64,000 nt of DNA from Duganella margarita (lineage in GTDB: Bacteria > Pseudomonadota > Gammaproteobacteria > Burkholderiales > Burkholderiaceae_D). The notes below the pieces were generated by a model. That model had not been told where the DNA came from and did not search any database. It saw only the letters and a program-made list of their open reading frames with translations. Position 1 is the first letter of the stretch; every line of letters starts with the position of its first letter. A program made the position numbers and the translations under genes. Below, piece by piece: positions 34,237 to 42,169 of this stretch. The stretch is taken from contig NZ_WWCS01000009.1 of assembly GCF_009857535.1 (NCBI RefSeq), positions 124,001 to 188,000 of the forward strand, read 5' to 3'.

Positions 34237-34269
34237 TGTCATGGGGCTGTCATATTTCTTCTTTACACT
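34237..34269 (+). promoter_or_regulatory. Pho box and -10 of ppk1
   Basis: TGTCAT repeats at 34237 and 34248 are 11 bp apart on the plus strand. TACACT (34264-34269) lies nine bases beyond the 18-nt box, the same geometry as the pstS promoter. A further inverted pair (TGTCATAA at 34205 and TTATGACA ending 34231) lies between the two promoters and may add PhoB sites. Confidence 0.75.
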
Positions 34270-34332
34270 GTTGCAATCATTCTTGGCTTAAACACGCTAG
34301 AATGGAATTACCTGCAAAGTGAACAAAAACAC

Positions 34333-36429
34333 ATGAAGCCTGACTTGCATGCTGAAGTAAACAAGAACTCGGCCTTCCTCGACCGGGAACTGTCGCAACT
34401 GATGTTCAACCGCCGCGTGTTGGCGCAGGCGGAGGACCGCAGCATTCCCTTATTAGAGCGGCTGCGTTATCTGTGCATCGCCAGCAGCAACCTCGACGAA
34501 TTCTTTGAAGTGCGCGTGGCCAGCCTGCTGGCGGCCGGCGCCGGCGACGGCGCGCTGTCCAGCCACCCTGCCCTGGTCGCCACGCTGTCGCGCATCAGCA
34601 ATGAGTGCCACGCGCTGGTGGCCGACCAATATGAACTGCTGAATACCCAGATCCTGCCGGAGATGGCGGCCAACGGCATCCACCTGGTGCGCCACAACGA
34701 GCGCAACGAGGCGCAGCGCGCCTGGGTCAAGGAATACTTCGACACCGAGGTACGGCCGCTGCTGACGCCGATCGGTCTCGATCCGGCCCACCCGTTCCCG
34801 CAAGTGGTGAACAAGAGCCTCAACTTCATCGTGCAGCTGGGCGGCAAGGATGCCTTCGGGCGTGGCACCGCCATTGCCATCGTCAAGGCGCCGCGCGTGC
34901 TGCCACGCGTGATCCGCCTGCCGGACCATTTGTCGAAGAGCGGCGGCATGTCGTTCTGCCTGCTGTCGTCGGTGATCCACGCCCATATCTCGGACCTGTT
35001 CGCCGGCCGCGAAGTGATCGGCTACTCGCAGTTCCGCGTGACCCGCGACAGCGATCTGTGGGTCGACGAGGACGAAGTCAAAAACCTGCGCCAGGCGCTC
35101 AAGGGCGAGCTGGTCGGCCGCCAGTTCGGCGCCTCGGTGCGGCTGGAAGTGGCCATGAACTGTCCGCCGGAACTGTCGCAATTCCTGCTGGATCAGTTCG
35201 GCCTGCATCAGAGCCGTCTGTACGCGGTCAACGGCCCGGTCAACCTGGTGCGGCTGAACGAGATCATGGACCACGTCGACAACCCGGCGCTGCGCTTCCC
35301 GCCGTTCTACCCCGGCCTGGCCTACAAGCCGGGCAACCAGGATATCTTCGCCGCGCTGCGCGACCACGATATCCTGCTGCACCACCCTTACCAGTCGTTC
35401 CAGACCGTCATCGATTTCATCCGCAGCGCCGCCTTTGATCCGGCGGTGGTGGCGATCAAGCAGACGATTTACCGCACCGGCATGAACTCCGACCTGATGG
35501 AGTCGCTGATCATCGCCGCCCGCGCCGGCAAGGAAGTCACCGTCATCGTCGAGCTCAAGGCGCGCTTCGACGAGGAAGCCAACATCAACTGGGCCGACAA
35601 GCTGGAACAGGCCGGCGCGCAGGTGGTGTACGGCGTGGTCGGCCTGAAGACCCACGCCAAGGTGGCGCTGGTGATCCGCCGCGAAGAAGGCAAGCTGCGC
35701 TACTACGCCCACCTCGGCACCGGCAACTACCACCCGACCACCACCAAGTTCTACACCGACTTTGGCCTGTTGACCTGCCATCCCGGCATGAGCCAGGAAG
35801 TCAACGAAGTGTTCATCCATCTGACCTCGCTGACCAAGCCGCACCGGCTCACGCACCTGTGGCTGGCGCCGTTCGCGCTGCAGAACGAAATCATCAAGGC
35901 GATCCGCAACGAAGCACGCATTGCACGCGCAGGACGACCGGGCCGGATTATTGTTAAAATCAATGCGCTGGTGGACGAATCGGTGATCCGCGCGCTGTAC
36001 GCGGCGTCCAAGGACGGCGTCAAGATCGACCTGATCGTGCGCGGCGCCTGCACCCTCAAGCCGGGCGTGCCGGGGCTGTCGGAAAACATCAAGGTGCGTT
36101 CGGTGATCGGCCGCTTCCTGGAGCACAGCCGCATTTACTACTTCCGCAACGACCTGGCGCATGACACTTACCTGGCCAGCGCCGACTGGATGAGCCGCAA
36201 CCTGTTCCGCCGCATCGAAGTCGCCTTCCCGATCCTGGACAAGGCGCTCAAGCGGCGGGTAATGGCCGAGGGGCTGACGCCGTATTTGAAGGACAATCTG
36301 AATGCGTGGGAGCTGGAGGCGGACGGCCACTACCAGCGCCGCAAGGCGCGCAGCAAGCAGGCGCCGTTCAGCGCCCAGCAGCATCTGATGGAAACGCTGG
36401 GTACGCCCAACGCCCATCTGGGAGAATAA
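34333..36429 (+). CDS. ppk1: Polyphosphate kinase 1
   Basis: A 698-residue enzyme that reversibly makes polyphosphate from ATP. Domains in order: an N-terminal helical part (LDRELSQLMFNRRVLAQAED), a head domain, and two phospholipase-D-like catalytic domains. The phosphorylated His is in GLKTHAKVAL and the partner region is HLGTGNYHPTT. The second catalytic part has VKINALVDESVIRALYAASKDGVKIDLIVRG in pieces and EHSRIYYF. It is full length. The gene is divergent from pstS, with its own Pho box, and followed by sixA. Confidence 0.95.
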   Translation: MKPDLHAEVNKNSAFLDRELSQLMFNRRVLAQAEDRSIPLLERLRYLCIASSNLDEFFEVRVASLLAAGAGDGALSSHPALVATLSRISNECHALVADQYELLNTQILPEMAANGIHLVRHNERNEAQRAWVKEYFDTEVRPLLTPIGLDPAHPFPQVVNKSLNFIVQLGGKDAFGRGTAIAIVKAPRVLPRVIRLPDHLSKSGGMSFCLLSSVIHAHISDLFAGREVIGYSQFRVTRDSDLWVDEDEVKNLRQALKGELVGRQFGASVRLEVAMNCPPELSQFLLDQFGLHQSRLYAVNGPVNLVRLNEIMDHVDNPALRFPPFYPGLAYKPGNQDIFAALRDHDILLHHPYQSFQTVIDFIRSAAFDPAVVAIKQTIYRTGMNSDLMESLIIAARAGKEVTVIVELKARFDEEANINWADKLEQAGAQVVYGVVGLKTHAKVALVIRREEGKLRYYAHLGTGNYHPTTTKFYTDFGLLTCHPGMSQEVNEVFIHLTSLTKPHRLTHLWLAPFALQNEIIKAIRNEARIARAGRPGRIIVKINALVDESVIRALYAASKDGVKIDLIVRGACTLKPGVPGLSENIKVRSVIGRFLEHSRIYYFRNDLAHDTYLASADWMSRNLFRRIEVAFPILDKALKRRVMAEGLTPYLKDNLNAWELEADGHYQRRKARSKQAPFSAQQHLMETLGTPNAHLGE

Positions 36430-36503
36430 GCCGCCGCGCGCCGGGAGGTGTGCGGCAGAGATCTGTTCCGAATGTATTTCCAGATATAACTCAGGAGAAA
36501 AGC

Positions 36504-36971
36504 ATGGATCTCATTTTGTGGCGGCACGCCGAGGCCGAAGATGCGGCGCCCGGCATGACCGATCTGGAACGGGCGCTGACCGTCAAGGGCCAGAAACAGG
36601 CGCGCCGCATGGGCCAATGGCTGAACTCGCAACTGCCGGACAGCTGCCGCATCCTGTCCAGCCCGGCCGTGCGCACCTTGCAGACGGTCGAAGCGCTGGG
36701 CCGCAAATTCAAAATCCATACCGACCTGGCGCCCGGCGCCGATCCGGCCGACATCCTCAAGGCGGTCAACTGGCCGGGCAATAAAGAGTCGGTGCTGGTG
36801 GTCGGCCACCAGCCGACGCTGGGTCAGGTGGCGTCGATGCTGATGACCGGCGATGACCTTGAATGGGACATCCGCAAGGCCAGCGCCTGGTGGTTTGCGC
36901 AACGCGAGCCGGGCGAACCGCTGACTGTGTATCTTAAAGCCGTCATGGCAGCCGACCTCGTCGTGAAATAG
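36504..36971 (+). CDS. sixA: Phosphohistidine phosphatase SixA
   Basis: A 155-residue histidine-phosphatase-superfamily protein. The catalytic His8 is in LILWRHAEAED, an Arg is in SSPAVRTLQTVEAL, and the second His is in VVGHQPTLGQVASML. SixA removes phosphate from His residues of phosphotransfer proteins. AGGAGA six bases before the ATG fixes the start. It lies 74 bp after ppk1 and may be cotranscribed with it under PhoB control. Confidence 0.88.
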   Translation: MDLILWRHAEAEDAAPGMTDLERALTVKGQKQARRMGQWLNSQLPDSCRILSSPAVRTLQTVEALGRKFKIHTDLAPGADPADILKAVNWPGNKESVLVVGHQPTLGQVASMLMTGDDLEWDIRKASAWWFAQREPGEPLTVYLKAVMAADLVVK

Positions 36972-37033
36972 GCTTGTAAAGCCTCCGCCATCTGCTAGAG
37001 TTTAATTGTATCAACTACTCGGGGGAGGCCATC

Positions 37034-37153
37034 ATGATGTTCACCTTGCTCACCATGGGGATGTTCGGGGGCATGATCGCCCTCGTGGTCTATGAACTGG
37101 TACAGGAAATGCGTGGCAGTAAAAATCGCTTGCTAGACCGCTATCACGAATAG
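37034..37153 (+). CDS. 39-residue predicted membrane miniprotein
   Basis: A short frame of 39 codons with a strong GGGAGG site five to six bases before ATG 37034 (a second ATG follows immediately). The N-terminal two thirds form one hydrophobic helix (MMFTLLTMGMFGGMIALVVY), followed by a charged tail containing QEMRGSKNRLLDRYHE. The layout is typical of regulatory single-pass small proteins. It follows sixA after 62 bp. Its identity is unknown. Confidence 0.55.
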   Translation: MMFTLLTMGMFGGMIALVVYELVQEMRGSKNRLLDRYHE

Positions 37154-37226
37154 CTATCCGCTTCACAGAAGCTGACGGCGCCAGTGGCGTGCCCTCGCGG
37201 ACACGGCCCCTCGCGCCGTTCATTGT

Positions 37227-38327
37227 TTACACGCCAGTTTTAAACTTCGTGTAGATGCGCGTGATGTTGCGGCGAATATCCGCCGGCACCGGTTCCGGCG
37301 CTGCCATCTTCTTCTTGTCCTCGTCCGACAGGAACACCGTCTTGTTGCCGGCGATATCCTTGCGCACGAACTTGACGCTGGCCGCGTTCGGATTGGCGTA
37401 GAACACCTTGTTGGTAAGGCTGGCGTGCACTTCCGGACGCATGATGTAGTTGATCCACAAATGCGCGTTGTTCGGGTGCGGCGCATCGGCCGGAATCGCC
37501 ATCGTATCGAACACCAGCGCGGCCGAAGTCTTCGGCACCAGCACCTCGATCACATTGCCGTTCTTGGCGTCGATGGCGCGCTGACGCGCGATGTTGATGT
37601 CGCCCGACCAGCCCAGCGCCACGCACACGCCGCCGTTGGCCAGGTCATTGATATAGCCCGACGAGCTGAACAGCGTGACGTAGGGACGGATCGCCTGCAG
37701 CACCTTGCCGGCTTCCACGTAGTCGGCGGCGTTTTTCGAGAAGGCCGGCTTGCCGGCGTAGATCAGCGCTGGCGGCAGCACTTCCGACGGCGAGTCGAGG
37801 AAGGACACGCCGCACGATTTCAGTTTGGACGCATATTTCGGATTGAACACCAGCTCCCAGGCATTGTCCGGCAGCGGCATGCCGCCCAGCGCGGCTTTGA
37901 CCTTGTTCACATTGATGCCGACCGTGGTGTAACCCCACAGCCAGTCGACCAGGTAGTCATTGCCCGGGTCGATGTTGGCCAGCTTGGCCTGGATGGCCGG
38001 GTCGAGATTTTTCAGGTTCGGCAGTTTGGACTTGTCCAGCTTGCGCAGCTGCTTGGCATCGATTTGCAACCGCGCCCACTGGGCGGTCGGCACCACGATG
38101 TCGTAGCCGGACTTGCCGGCCACCAGCTTGGAGTTCAGGATTTCGTTGTTATCGAACAGGTCGTAACGGACCTTGATACCGGTTTCTTTTTCAAAATTCT
38201 TAACCGTATCCTCGGCGATGTAGTCCGACCAGTTGTAGATATTGAGGACTTTTTCCTCTTGCGCCTGGACCGCGCCTACCATCAAACCAGCAGCCACCAG
38301 CGCCGCGCCAACGAACTTCCCTGCCAT
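37227..38327 (-). CDS. Polyamine-type periplasmic binding protein (PotF/SpuD-like)
   Basis: A 366-residue secreted substrate-binding protein. A signal peptide ends near GAVQA, and the mature start NIYNWSDYIAEDTVKNFEKETG is the signature of PotF/PotD/SpuD polyamine binders. Further typical segments are FDNNEILNSKL, GYDIVVP and GWSGDINIARQRA. It should bind putrescine or spermidine in the periplasm. The ATG at 38327 has GGAGGT upstream. No transporter ATPase or permease genes accompany it, so it is an orphan here. Confidence 0.85.
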   Translation of the reverse strand: MAGKFVGAALVAAGLMVGAVQAQEEKVLNIYNWSDYIAEDTVKNFEKETGIKVRYDLFDNNEILNSKLVAGKSGYDIVVPTAQWARLQIDAKQLRKLDKSKLPNLKNLDPAIQAKLANIDPGNDYLVDWLWGYTTVGINVNKVKAALGGMPLPDNAWELVFNPKYASKLKSCGVSFLDSPSEVLPPALIYAGKPAFSKNAADYVEAGKVLQAIRPYVTLFSSSGYINDLANGGVCVALGWSGDINIARQRAIDAKNGNVIEVLVPKTSAALVFDTMAIPADAPHPNNAHLWINYIMRPEVHASLTNKVFYANPNAASVKFVRKDIAGNKTVFLSDEDKKKMAAPEPVPADIRRNITRIYTKFKTGV

Positions 38328-38406
38328 AACACCTCCGAAAATGGATACACGCACAAGCCGTGATGATCGGGCATAGCCGGTCTGGATGCAAGCAATGTCT
38401 GCGCAA

Positions 38407-38844
38407 TCAGCCCGGATACGGAACGATTACCCTGATATTTTCATATCCAGCTGGAACTTTTATCAACGAAGGGAAGTCGAGAGGATTGCGCGTAACGATA
38501 TCCCACCCATTCAGAATGGCACTCGCGTGGATGACTGTATCCGGCAATTTTTTGTGCGTTTGCTTGCGCACTTCGATGGAAAAGTCCGCGGTCTGATCAT
38601 CAATCGGCATAATCTTGAATGTAGAGTGCATCCATTGCCGCGTCACGCCTTCAATCGCTGCCAACGCACTCTCATAATCCCCAGGCTCCGCACCCGTGAT
38701 TGAGTATTTACATCCGACCATCACTTCCATGTAAGTGATTTTGCTGATAACTGGATGCGGGCAAGAGTCGATCACAGCAAGAGCATCGAAGTTGCCGCGA
38801 AGGTAGTCAATCAGGATGTTGGTGTCGAATACGAGATGGTTCAT
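38407..38844 (-). CDS. VapC-like PIN-domain toxin
   Basis: A 145-residue PIN-domain ribonuclease. The acidic residues expected at the metal site are present: Asp7 (FDTNILIDYL), Glu40 (TYMEVMVG), Asp102 (LPDTVIHASA) and Asp123 (RNPLDF). Such toxins cleave tRNA or rRNA in the cytoplasm unless bound by their antitoxin. Its start overlaps the antitoxin gene by 4 bp, the classic toxin-antitoxin arrangement. Confidence 0.85.
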   Translation of the reverse strand: MNHLVFDTNILIDYLRGNFDALAVIDSCPHPVISKITYMEVMVGCKYSITGAEPGDYESALAAIEGVTRQWMHSTFKIMPIDDQTADFSIEVRKQTHKKLPDTVIHASAILNGWDIVTRNPLDFPSLIKVPAGYENIRVIVPYPG

Positions 38845-39110
38845 TTAGACCGGAGGTCCATTTGATAGGCGACGCCATCAATGTCAGCACCTCGCCACGC
38901 GCCAAACATGCCGTTATCGCGATGGGGATGCCTTAACGCAGCGAAGGCGGTTTTGCGTCGCATTTCGTATTCGGCATCCAGCAAATATTTTGCGACCGCC
39001 TCTCGAACCAATTGCTGAGGCACCTCATTACGTCTCAATGCCAACGCAACGATTTCAGCGTTCAGCGCAGCGTCCAATTCATATGTTGTATGCGGTGCAG
39101 CTTCGTCCAT
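38841..39110 (-). CDS. VapB-type antitoxin (ribbon-helix-helix-like)
   Basis: An 89-residue acidic/basic protein directly upstream of and overlapping the PIN toxin. The N-terminal part (TTYELDAALNAEIVALALRRNEVPQQLVREAVAKYL in pieces) fits a ribbon-helix-helix DNA-binding domain. The C-terminal tail (MFGAWRGADIDGVAYQMDL) would bind and block the toxin. A GAGGTG site precedes the ATG. It should autoregulate the pair. Confidence 0.75.
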   Translation of the reverse strand: MDEAAPHTTYELDAALNAEIVALALRRNEVPQQLVREAVAKYLLDAEYEMRRKTAFAALRHPHRDNGMFGAWRGADIDGVAYQMDLRSK

Positions 39111-39165
39111 GACACACCTCAGCGGAGTTCTCTTGGATGCAGTCTACACCTTCTGATATGAAGCA

Positions 39166-40551
39166 TCAGCCCAGCATATCGAACAAGGTGCCGGTGCCGG
39201 TACTGGTGCCGTTCAGTGCGCTGCCGGAGCCGGTCTGGGCCTGGGCGGTGTACAGCGCCGCCAAGGCGTTGGCCTGGGCGGTCAGGGCCTTGGTCATGCT
39301 GGCTTTCTTGGCGGTCAGGCTCTTGATCTCGTTGGTGACCAGCGAGGTTTCCTTGTTCAGCACGCTGCTGGAAGAACTCAGCGAGCCCGCCTTGGCCGAC
39401 AGCAGGTCGGCAATGCCGCGGCCGTCGCTGGTGGTGAACAACTTGGCCACGGCCGACGAATCAGTGGTCAGCGCGGCTTGCAGCTTTTTGTCGTCCAGCA
39501 CCAGGTTGCCGTCCTTATCCTGGCTGAGGCCAGCTGCGGCCAGCTTGGTGACCGAGACGCTGCCGCCGCCGGTCTTCAGCAGCTGGCTCATCTGGTTGGC
39601 GGCCTGGTTCAACGCGGTGTCGGCCTTCAGGTCGCCCTTTTGCAGCTTCTGCATTTTGGCGTTGAGGTCGTTATACGCGGCGACGAACGATTTCAGGTTG
39701 GCGCCGATCTGACTGGCGCCGGCGGCAACGGTGACGTCGCTCTTGCCGGCCGTGACCAGGTTCAGCGTGGCGCCGGCGATGGCGGTGTCCTTGATGGTGT
39801 TGCTGGCGCTCTTGATTTCCTTGCCGCCGTCGACGGTGAGGATGGCGTCCTGCGCGGCGCTGGTCTGCGTGAGTTTTTGCGTGCCGGTCGGATCGTAGGC
39901 CAACAGGTTTTTCAGCGCGGCGTCGCCGCTGACGCTGATGCGCATGCTGTTGGCGGCGCCCGTGGCGCCCGCGATCGACAGCGAGTACTCCCCGTTCTTG
40001 CCCTTGACCACGCTGACGTCGACGCCGGCCGCCTTGAACGCGGCGGCGATGCCGTCCGGCGTGTTGTTGCTGGCGTCGATGGTGACGCTCTTGCTAGTCA
40101 GCGCCGCGTTGGCGACAAAGCCCTTGTCGCCGCCCGCGGTGCCAAAGTCGATCTTGACGGTGGTGGTGGCGCCGGTGCCGACCTTGCCGTTGGCGTCGGT
40201 GGCGAAATCATCGCTGGTCAGGAACTGGCCCTGGGCCAGTTGCTTGACGTCTACCGCGTAGGTGCCGGCCTTGGCGCTGCCGGTCGAAGTGGCGGTCAGC
40301 ACCGTCTTGACCGAGCTGGCGGCGCTGGTGCTGAGGCCGTCACCGGTCAGGCCGGCTACCAGTTGCTGGAAATTGGATAAGGCGCTCTGTAACTGTCCCA
40401 GTGCCGACAGCTTGGTCTGGTCCTTCGTAATGGACGCGTTGACCTTATTGGCAGCGGCGGATGCCGGGGCCATGGTTTGCGCGACGCGGTTGTACACGTC
40501 GGTCGAAACGCCTGAGCTGGTAGAGCTAGTCGTATTGCTGATAGTTGTCAT
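39166..40551 (-). CDS. fliD: Flagellar hook-associated protein 2 (filament cap), FliD-like
   Basis: A 461-residue protein of the FliD layout. The N-terminal helix is rich in Gln/Ser/Leu (KLSALGQLQSALSNFQQLV), a middle domain contains SVTIDASNNTPDGIAAAFKAAGVDVSV in pieces, and the C-terminal coiled coil is rich in Ala/Lys (KSLTAKKASMTKALTAQ). FliD caps the growing flagellar filament and helps fold flagellin. Composition is very low in aromatic residues, as in secreted axial proteins. The ATG at 40551 has a weak site (GGACCC). No other flagellar genes are near, so it is a stand-alone copy. Confidence 0.8.
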   Translation of the reverse strand: MTTISNTTSSTSSGVSTDVYNRVAQTMAPASAAANKVNASITKDQTKLSALGQLQSALSNFQQLVAGLTGDGLSTSAASSVKTVLTATSTGSAKAGTYAVDVKQLAQGQFLTSDDFATDANGKVGTGATTTVKIDFGTAGGDKGFVANAALTSKSVTIDASNNTPDGIAAAFKAAGVDVSVVKGKNGEYSLSIAGATGAANSMRISVSGDAALKNLLAYDPTGTQKLTQTSAAQDAILTVDGGKEIKSASNTIKDTAIAGATLNLVTAGKSDVTVAAGASQIGANLKSFVAAYNDLNAKMQKLQKGDLKADTALNQAANQMSQLLKTGGGSVSVTKLAAAGLSQDKDGNLVLDDKKLQAALTTDSSAVAKLFTTSDGRGIADLLSAKAGSLSSSSSVLNKETSLVTNEIKSLTAKKASMTKALTAQANALAALYTAQAQTGSGSALNGTSTGTGTLFDMLG

Positions 40552-40633
40552 GATGGGTCCGCCATGTTGGTACTTACATAGTATGCAACATGGATACATG
40601 CACCAAAGCGGTGAATAGACCTAGATTCTACCC

Positions 40634-42079
40634 TTATTCCTGGCCCCAGCGCGCTGCAGATGAGCCAAGGTTGCTTGCAGGGCGGTCCCAGGCCATCTTG
40701 GCGCCCTCGATCCCGACCGGCGGCCGGTAGCGGCGTGCCGGTCCCCACTCGGTCCGCTCCAGCTGTGGCGAAAAGTCGCCGTCGCCGGCTGGCGCGAGAG
40801 TATTCAGTGGCGACGCGGCGGACGACGGCGCGTCGGTTAGCAACGTGGCGGTGCGCGCCAGCGACAGCCGGGCACGCAGCGCGCGGCCTTCGTTGAGACG
40901 GGCGATCAACGCGCGCACCACGGCGGCCGCCATCAGATAGCCGGTGGCGTGGTCGAGCGCCTGCACCGGCAGCGGCACCGGCTTGCCCGCGCCTTGCATC
41001 TGCATGCCGTGCTGGGCGATGCCGCAGCTCATCTGCACCAGGCTATCGAAACCGCGCCGGCCGGCCAGCGCACCGGTCCAGCCGTACGCATCCAATGAGA
41101 CATCAATCAGGCCTGGGTTGCGTTGCTGCCGCACTTGCTCGCCAAAGCCCAGCTGCTCCAGCGCGTCGGGGCGATAGCCGTGGACCAGCACGTCAGCCTG
41201 TGCCAGCAAGCCTTCAAACACAGCGCGATCAGCCGACTGCGTCAGATCGAGCCGCGCGCAGCGTTTGCCAAGCGACACCTCAGGAATCACGCCCGGCTCG
41301 TTCCAGCTAGGCGGATCGATGCGCAGCACATCGGCGCCGTAGCCAGCCAGGAAACGCGTCGCCACCGGACCGGCCAGCACGCGCGTCAGATCCAGCACCT
41401 TCAACCCTGCCAGTGGCCGGCCCGCCGTCCAGCCCCATGCTCGCCGGCCGCCGCTGGCTGCCGCATCGACGGCGCCATCCGAATGGGCGCACGCTTGCTG
41501 GCCACCCTGCGCTGCGCTGGTCAGCCCTGCGGCCATGAAGGCAATCAACGGCTCCCTGGCGACGCTTTGGCCTTGCGGGTGCCGCCGCCATTCGTCCAGG
41601 GAACGCATCACCGCTGCGCAGCCGCCTTGCGCCACCACCGCCTCCTCCAGCGCCAGCCCGGACCAGCCAGCCACGGCCCGCGCCACCGCCGCGCGCTCCG
41701 CCGCGCAACCGAGCACCGACAGCGCGGCCGCGCGGTGATGCGGCGCGTTCGTGTGCAAGCGTATCCAGCCGTCGGCAGTCGGGTAATCGCCGGCCACCGC
41801 GTCCCACAATGGCGGCCGCTCCCAGCCCACCGGATCGATCGACCAGCTGAACCACATCGACGCCAGCCGCCGGTCCACCACCACGCGGCCTGGCGCAGCA
41901 CCCTGCGCCAGCATCAGTTCGCGCACCGCCAGCGTCGCCGTGCCGACCGAGGCCGCCGCCAGACCGGTCACGTCAAAGTACGACGGCAAGGCGCCCTCGC
42001 CCACTAGTTGCACGGCGTCCAGCGCCGCAGCAGGCAAGTCCAGCGCCGTCCAGATGGCGTTCAGCAGGGATTCAGGCAT
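40634..42079 (-). CDS. CaiB/BaiF-type (family III) CoA transferase
   Basis: A 481-residue family III CoA-transferase-like protein. The C-terminal half has the strongest signal: GLKVLDLTRVLAGPVATRFLAGYGADVLRID, FEGLLAQADVLVHGYRPDALEQLGF and LIDVSLDAYG. The N-terminal half is unusual: in typical CaiB/BaiF members the LDLTRVLAGP motif is near the N-terminus, but here about 220 residues precede it. That suggests a permuted or internally duplicated arrangement. It should transfer CoA between carboxylic acids. It diverges from the HTH-citrate synthase-like gene, and the two may share one pathway. Confidence 0.78.
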   Translation of the reverse strand: MPESLLNAIWTALDLPAAALDAVQLVGEGALPSYFDVTGLAAASVGTATLAVRELMLAQGAAPGRVVVDRRLASMWFSWSIDPVGWERPPLWDAVAGDYPTADGWIRLHTNAPHHRAAALSVLGCAAERAAVARAVAGWSGLALEEAVVAQGGCAAVMRSLDEWRRHPQGQSVAREPLIAFMAAGLTSAAQGGQQACAHSDGAVDAAASGGRRAWGWTAGRPLAGLKVLDLTRVLAGPVATRFLAGYGADVLRIDPPSWNEPGVIPEVSLGKRCARLDLTQSADRAVFEGLLAQADVLVHGYRPDALEQLGFGEQVRQQRNPGLIDVSLDAYGWTGALAGRRGFDSLVQMSCGIAQHGMQMQGAGKPVPLPVQALDHATGYLMAAAVVRALIARLNEGRALRARLSLARTATLLTDAPSSAASPLNTLAPAGDGDFSPQLERTEWGPARRYRPPVGIEGAKMAWDRPASNLGSSAARWGQE

Positions 42080-42134
42080 GACGGCTCCAGGTAAGTTATG
42101 CTTGCCCGCAGCTTAGGACTGCTGGTCCCCAAGC

Positions 42135-42158
42135 GTCAATCTTGACTTGAAGTGTCAA
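42135..42158. promoter_or_regulatory. GTCAA half-site cluster in the divergent CoA-transferase/citrate-synthase promoter
   Basis: Three half-sites lie close together: GTCAA (42135-42139), TTGAC (42142-42146) and GTCAA (42154-42158). The first two form a GTCAA-TC-TTGAC palindrome, and the second and third form a TTGAC-N7-GTCAA palindrome. The cluster sits 12 bp before the citrate-synthase-like start and within the only space between two divergent genes, so it may be a shared operator. Confidence 0.4.
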
Positions 42159-42169
42159 CATAGGAAGTG

